This document shows positions 57,171 to 64,000 of a stretch of 64,000 nt of DNA, piece after piece (position 1 is the stretch's first letter; each line of letters opens with the position of its first letter). The notes under the pieces are model-generated. The model saw nothing but the letters and a program-made list of their open reading frames with translations, ran no database searches and was not told the DNA's origin. The stretch comes from Eucommia ulmoides (Eukaryota; Streptophyta; Magnoliopsida; Garryales; Eucommiaceae), in assembly GCA_016647705.1 (NCBI GenBank), contig CM028334.1, positions 14,368,402-14,432,401 of the forward strand. Direction: 5' to 3'. Both the position numbers and the translations under genes were made by a program.

Positions 57171-57664
57171 AACAGAAACAGAAACCAAAATAGAAACGAA
57201 AACAGAAACCAAAACCAAAATAGAAGCAGCAACAGAAACGAAAACAGCAACAACAACATCAACAGAATGGACGATATTCAATTATTCATAATCACAACAA
57301 ACCACATTACACTATTAAGATCATACCTTAGCATTGATTTTGAGAAGCAAATTTGTCAGATATTGATCATTAACCCTTTGAGGGGTAATGCATTGAGTGA
57401 CAATTCCATATTCTGTCAATTGTTTTTGCTTCTATGGGCCTTCAATATGGTTAAGTGGTTAGATAAATATCACAGCAAAAGAATCAATACACTGAAGGGA
57501 GGACACACAATGAAGCCACACAAAGTGAATAAGAGAGAGAGAGAAACGGACAAGATATAGCAATATAAACTCAAAAATGAAATCAAAAATATCAGTTTGA
57601 AACAAACCATAGAGTTTTGAGTTTTTTCGCTCAGGCAGCAAACACAAAAGGAATTGGGGTGAAC

Positions 57665-57755
57665 AATGCTACCTGTAAGGGCAAACAATGGCTCAGATCT
57701 GCTCAAGGGAGCGTGAATCATCATCACCAATGACTCAATACCGTCGAAACAGTAG
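57665..57755 (-). repeat. Exon-like module, copy 2 (CACTA)
   Basis: Minus strand: DGIESLVMMIHAPLSRSEPL, then FALTG and donor ACAG|GTAGC. The frame continues on both sides in the 57775-57470 stretch. Confidence 0.55.
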
Positions 57756-58619
57756 CAACAACAAAAATAGCACAATTTGAAAAATTAAAAACAACCAAAC
57801 AGGCCCTAACCTTCAGTTCTCTTGGGCAGGGGGAGAATCAAGATGTAAAAGCTAGAAGAAACAAAAAGAACGCGCAAGTAAAAATTTTCAAATAAACACA
57901 TAATAGGTAACGAAAATGCTTATCAGGGCTAATAAATTCCAGAAAATAAAGTTGTTTTTTTTTTTTTTTTAGGAAACAACATCCTCAAACAAAGAGGGAA
58001 TATAGCAATCAAATACAATAAAATGCATAAAAAGCATAACATACATGCCTTCTAAGAACAATCATAAAGAACTGTAAATCAATTTGCTGATCCAGCAATC
58101 CAAAAGCAAAAGAGAGGAGAAAGACCATTGCCTACATATCAGTGGTCGAATGCCATCTATCTCGAGAACAAAAGCACCACAGTGAAAGAAAAATAACACT
58201 AGGCAAATAAAATAACACTAACTGCATTCAGCAGTCAAGATTCAAAATGAACTAAACTGTGATTGATCTAGCTCAAGAACGATAACATAGCAGAACACAG
58301 ACTTCACCAGGGAAAACACTGCATGCACAAAAGAATCAAGAACACTACACAAAGGCAGCAAATCCAAACATAGATACTAACAACAATAGTTGAAAGGATC
58401 TGAATCAATCTAACAATAGCAACACTAAACACTACTATAATTGAATGCAAAGCCAGAATCAAAACCAGCCGTTAGAAACAGGGACGGCCATGAGCGAAAT
58501 TAACTAAGAGGGCAAATGAATTGATGAACGGAGGAACCCTAGATCGGAAATCGAAAGATCTTCAGATCTGCTACCTGTTTCAATTACATGTTTCCACAAA
58601 CACAAGAAAATTGAGAGAA

Positions 58620-58994
58620 AATGTTACCTGTGAGGGTAAACAATGGCTCAGATCTGCTCAAGGAAGCGTGAATCATCATTACCAACAACTCAATACCGTC
58701 GAATCATACAATACACTGCCGAACAACAACACCATCGCCATTTCCATCGCCGATTGTGTGGATTTCACAGAGAAAAATCGCAAGAAGAACATATATAGAG
58801 AGAGCGTTCAGTGGAGATTTAGCCAGAGATGGCAATGGTGGAGGAGTGGTCGACGATGAAAAATGGGACAGTGAATTAGATCGATTTGGCGATGACGGCA
58901 TTTCGATTCGAAGTGATGAAGATGAAAAATCTGGCCGGAGATGGTAACGATGGCGATGGCAATGGTGGAGGTCGGAGAGAGAGAGGAAGATCAA
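58620..58994 (-). pseudogene. Possible captured gene start with exon-like module, copy 3 (CACTA)
   Basis: A minus-strand frame 58994-58704 is Ser/Pro-rich (MPSSPNRSNSLSHFSSSTTP). It has a hydrophobic stretch, NALSIYVLLAIFLCEIHTIG, followed by the third copy of the repeated module and a donor CACAG|GTAAC near 58626. The order (Met, Ser-rich leader, hydrophobic segment, exon end) looks like the 5' end of a host gene captured by the CACTA. There is no family assignment and the frame is broken in the module. Confidence 0.25.
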
Positions 58995-59818
58995 TAGAAG
59001 ATCGGGTGAGAGAGTGAAGGTGAGGGAGAGAGTGAGACGGTAGTGATCAGAGAGAGTGAGTCAGGGTTCCACCGCCTTTTTTTTCGATGGGAGCGGGAAC
59101 ATCAAATGTTCCACCGCCTTTTTTATTCATGGGTTAAGTAAATTGTGATAATAGACAAAAAATTTCCCACCACCTTTTTTTTTTTTTTTTTTCCAATTAA
59201 TCTCAGTTATAATTATAACTGTGATAAAACCATAACACCTATTATCACAGTTTATAAAAACAGTGAAATTTTAAAAATATTTTTTTGTCACATAATAAAT
59301 TTTAAACGAGATTATATCTCATTCATATTGGCGACGAACCTATTTCATTACCCATACATTTGAAATGTCATATTGGCGATGAAATGTTTCCGTCGCCCAT
59401 ACGCTAGCAAGAATTTTTTTCCTTTTTTTTTGTTTGGTGCCAAGAATTGATTGGACCAATAGCGACGAATTCTAAAATTTCGTCGCGTATTAACCATCTA
59501 TGGCTACAAATTTGCACTTCGTCGCCAAAGGACGTGACATTTTGCTATGACTAATCATTTTGTAGCCAATAGATACATTTGGCGACGATTATTGTGTAGT
59601 TGCCCAAAACATTCGTAGCAGAATCTCATTTTTCTTGTAGGGAACTAAATACTTTTTATCTTTGTGATTGAAATTTAAGAAATAATTTGTAGACTTAATT
59701 GAGAGATTTAAAATATGTTTTTAAGAGAATTATACCAGAATTGTATGGTTATGATATATGGTGTCTACAAGTGCACTTTAAGATTTTCTCTTGTGAAAAG
59801 TAGCCGTTGAAGGGCTTA

Positions 59819-60018
59819 TTTCTAATCCGTTTAAATAGACATGCAAATTTGAGATCTAATTATAACACCACAACATCAAGAACTATCAAATTCCTATAAT
59901 TTTCTAAGAGATGTTATTCTGAGATTTATTTGAAAGATCATTCATGAGATTATTTGTGTGAGAAGTTCTTGACCTAAAGTGTTGTTGAGTTGGCGTCACC
60001 GATCTGTGCTGTCTTGCA
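59819..60018 (+). promoter_or_regulatory. TATA-containing LTR segment missing from the other B LTRs
   Basis: About 200 bp, starting after GGGCTT and ending GTCTT before GCAATTCTGATTA. It carries TTTAAATAGAC near 59833. The 3-bp direct repeat CTT at both edges suggests a simple deletion in the other copies. Confidence 0.55.
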
Positions 60019-61007
60019 ATTCTGATTATATTCTTTCGATGTTTTCCTGGTGAGATCTTTTCAAGTTATTGTGCTGAAATTGGTTTCATATTATTGTTTG
60101 TTACTTGGTTTTAAGATCATTCAAAAATTCTTTTTTAAAATGATTTTATGATATTTTTTGATTATGTGCTACCCACACTTGTTATAATCAGATATTAAAT
60201 TACTCACTTTAAATTCTATCACGTGGTAAATTTTGGGACATTAATCAAGTATAATTTTTTTAAGGAGATAGAAGCTCTGAGTGGGAAGAAACGCATTATT
60301 TTTGTATTAGTGAGTTTGTGCGGCTTAGATACGGTTGGGGTTGTATCTAGTCAGGGTAACTTGGGTTTCAATATTTTCTGGGAAAAAGGTTGAGGTTTGA
60401 TATTTGCCTAAGGTATAAAATGGTTAGGTTATTCTTTTTCCTTGAAAAGAATTATGTTTTGATTCTTCCTGAATAGAATTAATTTTAAGTGATTTGTAAA
60501 GGTTCAATCCTTACTTGGGAAAATTATACTTGTGAGTGTAGTGAGGTTTGATCTTAAGCCTGTTAAAAACATTAGGTTGTGATTATTCCTGTAATAGAAT
60601 TAGGTTAGTCTTTACCCTGCAAAAAGATAAGGTTCTTCCTTAGCCAATGAAAAGGAAATTGTAAAAGTTGATTCTGAGCTTGGAAAAAAAATCATTATAA
60701 GGGTTTGGTTCCTACCGTTAAAGGAATAAGGGTTTTAGAGTGTGCGAATTTCCGTGGAGCTCAGAGGACTGGATTAGGCACGGGTAGCTTACTGAACCAG
60801 GATATATCTTGGTGTGCTGCATTGTTTACTTTCTTTACATTTTATTTGGGTATGCACCTAAATTTAAACACTTATCTGCGCTATAACGAAGATAATAATT
60901 TATTTAGGATAAATTAAGTATTTCTTAAATTAAGTGTTAAAAGATTTAAATTGCTTAAATTTTTATAATTACTCAATTCACCTCTCTCTTGGCTCACTAG
61001 GCCAACA

Positions 61008-61239
61008 TTAACTACATGGTCTACGTCATCAACAATTTGTAAGAGTGTTTGATTGTCCGCTTGTTGAACTTTAAGTCGATTGATCTAGAACTTGTCATAA
61101 GTTAAATCAAACAATTACTAAATCTTATCTCAAGATTATGAACAATAAAAAATTGAATTATATAAAATAAAATAACTTAAAAGGATACAAACTTGATTCG
61201 ATATTTTTATCAAATTTCTCGAACTCATCCATTATGTTG
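61008..61239 (-). other. hAT 3' untranslated part
   Basis: No gene. It would join the 3' end at 40034-40547 before the family B insertion, through the shared TTAAC (61008-61012). Confidence 0.45.
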
Positions 61240-63150
61240 CGAAGAGATATTAACAATGAAGATTAATAACTAATTTTGTGCACAAACAAGACGCTCAACC
61301 ATTTGAGATGACAATGAATTACTAAATGGATCCGGTATGCGTCCCCCTATACTAAACGCATACTATGACACCACAATCAACACAGGAACAACCTATACAT
61401 CACGAGCAACCAAAGTCAACACTTTATATCTAATATTAACCTTCGACCAACCCAAAATATCAAAATTGTCATCCTTATTCATTTCTGGTAATTCATTTAA
61501 ATATTTTTTTTTATCTAAGACTTGCCCCCCTATCTATTTTTTCTTACATAAAACTCTCAAATTGAGAAGCAATTAACTTGTGTGGATGTTCATCCATAAA
61601 ATCTACTTTCATAATTGACGTAGATGTCACATCTCCACTCCCACTCGGACCACTTGTACCCCTAGTTTCAACATGCAAATTTATTTACTCCATATAAGTG
61701 TAACATTCATACAATAAATCGATTTATAGCAATCCACATTTTCAATCAATGAATTACCAATCTCAATATCATATATACATTTTTGAAAAAAAAAATTAGA
61801 GATATGAAATATTTTTCCTTGGATCCAACAAAACAGTCAGATACAAAATAATATTGATCTTGTCCCTATTTCCCCAATACTTGTCAAATTTTGATTTCAT
61901 GTTCAATGTCATTTTAGCCACCCCATTACCTTGATTCAAGATGAGGCGTTCAATTGTGCTTAGAATTACAAAAATCTCATCGCAAAACGAGTTCGTAGTA
62001 ACACATAAAGTACCAGAGAAACATTTTGTTACCTTGTAAAAATTTTCCAATTATATCACTCATATCTTTTTCAAGAAAATAGGCATGAAATCTAGGCTCC
62101 TCGTCATCTATTCTTTTAAATGTCTTTTCAAACTTCTATTTAAACTAACATTTTGTAGGTGGAATTCCACCATGTTGGCACATCATGGCATTTCAAGAAA
62201 GATTGGAGTCAACTAGGTAATGATTTTACATACCTTACTGCTCCACAAATCCTTTAAATAGAATCATCTAATTCTTTTAACCCTTCCACCACTATTAAAT
62301 TTAAGATGTGAGCACAACGTCTCATTTGTAATAACTCATAACTTAAAATTGTACCTTTCCAATTTTTTTGATACTTTTTGTAAAAATTTAATGGTGAGAT
62401 TATTTGAACCAACATTATCCACCGTTCAAATAAAAAATCCCTCAATTCCCCACCCAAGCAAACAATTTTTAATTTTCTTACCAATAGTCTCTCCCTAATG
62501 ACTGTCAACAATGCAAAAATTTAATATTCTTTTTTGGAGTATCCAATCATCATCTAGAACATAACGTGTCAAACACATATAATTAAAATTCTAAATGTCT
62601 GTCCATGTATCCGTAGTCAAATATACTCTACGACCTTTTAAAAAAAAAATCTCAAGTTTTCTATTTCTTCATCAAAAATCTTCACTGTATCACGAGCAAT
62701 TATATATCGAGAAGAAATATTTAACCATTTTGGTTGCAAAACATTACAAAATCTCCTAAATCCATAAGTTTTCACAAATCTAAAAGGCAATTCATCAATT
62801 ATATGATCATCCACAAGAGCATTTCTAGGAGCCTATTGACTAAAACTTAATACAAGAAGTTGAACACCCTCCTCATCATCCTTTTTAGGTTTAAAACCTA
62901 ATGCTACTCGCCCCTTAAGTTTTTCTCTATATGGATATTTAGGAAAGTTAGGCAAGTGGTTTTCTAAACTACTTATACCGTGAATCTTTGGATTAGCATT
63001 GTAAATATTTTTACAATATTTACCCGATACTTTCAGTTCACCCCCTATTTCAATCCTATCAAAATGACCCCATACTTCAGAAATTTTTCTTTCATAAACC
63101 GTACTTTTAGGGGAATAACGCGGTTTCGGTCAATATTTTTATTTGGATTG
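61240..63150 (-). pseudogene. hAT-superfamily transposase, broken
   Basis: DNA transposase read from high to low coordinates. The N-terminal BED-like finger is VWGHFDRIE...KYCKN (63080-62990), with SSLENHLPNFPKY after it. Then come RRFCNVLQPKWLNISSRYII, VYLTTDTWTDIQNFNYMCLT (first catalytic Asp region), RRCAHILNLIVVEGLKELDD, and KSKFDKYWGNRDKINIILYL with TVLLDPR. The C-terminal dimerisation (hATC) block is VLTLVARDV...YAFSIGGRIPDPFSNSLSSQ, MVERLVCAQN (61410-61270). It is near full length, but several stops and frameshifts interrupt it (within the hATC block, and about 62100-62300). The plant hAT relatives are of the RICESLEEPER/Ac type. Confidence 0.8.
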
Positions 63151-63280
63151 TTTACTTTCACTTCACCATTATCGTAGTGTCTATCACTAAAGAAGAATAG
63201 TCAAAGATAAGCAAAATGTAAAATAAATATAGACAAAAGATTACACAAATTAGAGATTACAAAAAAAAAAAAAAAAAAAA
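63151..63280. other. hAT upstream region
   Basis: A-rich; poly(A) of about 22 at 63260-63281. No terminal inverted repeat of the hAT 5' end is found before the window ends. Confidence 0.35.
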
Positions 63281-63745
63281 AATTAACATGAAAAACACTT
63301 CATCAAACATAAAAAACACTTAACCGGACAAGAAACCGAAACAAAAACCAGAAATAGATACTGGAAACAAAAACAAATATACGAGTACTGGAAAATGGAA
63401 ACGGGTACTAGAATAGAAGCAGAAACAGAAATGGAAACGGATACAAAAACAAATTATACTATCCAAAAAAAAAAAAAAATTGAACATGAAAAACACTTAA
63501 CAATGAACGCAGCAAGAAACCGACACAAGAAACATAAACGTATATTGGAAACAGAACAAGATAAACGAGTATTGAAAAGTGGAAATGGCTATTGGAAATA
63601 GAAAGGAAATAGAAATAGAAAGGGATACAGAAACAAATTATATTACAAAAAAATTAATTGAACATGAAAAACACTTAACACTTAATGGGGCAAGAAACCG
63701 AAACAAGAAACAAAAACAGATTAATCAAGACAATACACCATGCTT
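63281..63745. repeat. Three degenerate tandem copies, about 175-195 bp, GAAACA-rich
   Basis: Each copy starts (T)TAACATGAAAAACACTT or TTGAACATGAAAAACACTT (near 63282, 63480 and 63658), then (G/C)AAGAAACCGA and a run of GAAACA/GAAATAGA hexamers. Spacing is about 198 and 178 bp. The plus-strand frame through it (ETGTRIEAETEMETDTKT) is low complexity. Confidence 0.75.
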
Positions 63746-64000
63746 AAAAACGAATTAATCAACTAACAGAAAAGGACTAAGCCAAACCCACTACCCACAA
63801 CATTGAGAATTAAATGATATCACATTATAAAGTCACACCAAGTACTGCCACTATTCTCTATAGTGATAAATTGCTATTCAAATCACTCATAATGACGTTT
63901 TCCATGAGCGTACAAAACACATCGAGACTTATTGTCACGTTATCTATCACCACATTTCCAGAATAATGTTCGCCTTTAATTTGTTAATTCAATCGATTAG
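63746..64000. other. Non-coding end of window
   Basis: No gene or repeat recognised. Confidence 0.4.

Larger units (their letters stand above)
55160..59642. mobile_element. Non-autonomous CACTA (EnSpm) element
   Basis: Left end CACTAGAAGAAAAATTAG; right end, reversed, CCCTACAAGAAAAATGAG; 22 of the first 28 terminal bases agree. Target duplication AAC at 55157-55159 and 59643-59645. Subterminal repeats of GCGACGAA and TTTCGTCGC crowd both ends (55200-55510 and 59330-59600), as in plant CACTA elements. No TNPD/TNPA transposase is seen over 4483 bp, so it is non-autonomous. The interior holds exon-like modules and GAAACA repeats that may be captured host sequence. Confidence 0.85.
48216..61007 (+). 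mobile_element. Family B element: inverted arm 2, with complete 3' end
   Basis: 5' LTR remainder 48216-50190, degraded primer site, internal region 50191-54175 and 3' LTR 54176-61007 interrupted by a CACTA element. The first 170 or so bp of the 5' LTR are missing (junction with family C). The 3' flank is TTAAC. Confidence 0.8.
54176..61007 (+). repeat. Family B 3' LTR, interrupted by CACTA
   Basis: Starts TGTTGATCCCGAG and ends GGCCAACA. Without the CACTA insertion it is about 2.35 kb. It is longer than the other B LTRs because it keeps the segment at about 59819-60018, including TTTAAATAGAC (59833), matching the TATA-like box of family A. The motif cluster is at 54655-54985. Confidence 0.8.

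Noticed and set aside
60705-60917. 70-codon frame in the B 3' LTR (similar frames at 49884 and 32087)
   Set aside because: Recurs because LTRs are related; short, no domain, and not preserved in length between copies.

Overview
This window looks like a heterochromatic, transposon-dense stretch of a plant nuclear genome, most likely a eudicot. It is AT-rich and shows no bacterial, organellar or viral gene order. Every recognisable protein belongs to a plant transposon family: Ty1/copia-type and Ty3/gypsy Tat-type gag pieces, a Helitron helicase, a hAT transposase, a CACTA element and plant-mobile-domain (PMD) pseudogenes. I found no convincing intact host gene, rRNA, tRNA or CRISPR. Almost all reading frames are broken. 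All family calls come from reading motifs by eye, not from searches.

Layout. 1-16093: two degenerate PMD genes. The first has a TATA box, a leader exon and an intron, and is split by an 11.0-kb insertion (2387-13428). That insertion is a tandem array of one non-autonomous LTR element ('family A', minus strand): LTR-internal-LTR-internal-LTR, with a near-matching 5-bp target duplication. 16094-23354: gag remnant and 3.4-kb LTR of an Ogre/Tat-like element on the minus strand. 23355-28124: a second, plus-strand Tat-like element with gag, an 11-copy minisatellite and an antisense ORF, but no pol.

28125-61007 is the most interesting part. A second non-autonomous family ('B') carries gag, an extra ORF and no pol. 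Another LTR family ('C') is inserted in its LTR. The B+C composite is present twice in opposite orientation, at 28125-40033 and at 44491-54032. Three things suggest that the arms descend from one insertion: they share an internal LTR deletion, their outer flanks carry the same TTAAC target site, and the two pieces of one hAT transposon now lie about 20 kb apart at the two outer LTR edges. The spacer (40034-44490) holds the hAT 3' end, a copia RT fragment, part of an unidentified LTR and a 5'-truncated Helitron. Arm 2 holds an open 240-codon chimeric ORF made by a deletion that fused LTR to internal sequence, 30 bp downstream of an LTR TATA box. A 4.48-kb CACTA element with a clean AAC target duplication sits in the B 3' LTR. 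61008-64000: the rest of the hAT transposase and a GAAACA-rich repeat.

A recurring theme is that each LTR family (A, B, C) carries an array of a different short palindrome-like motif upstream of its TATA box. The family B motif occurs again inside the element, just upstream of its extra ORF.
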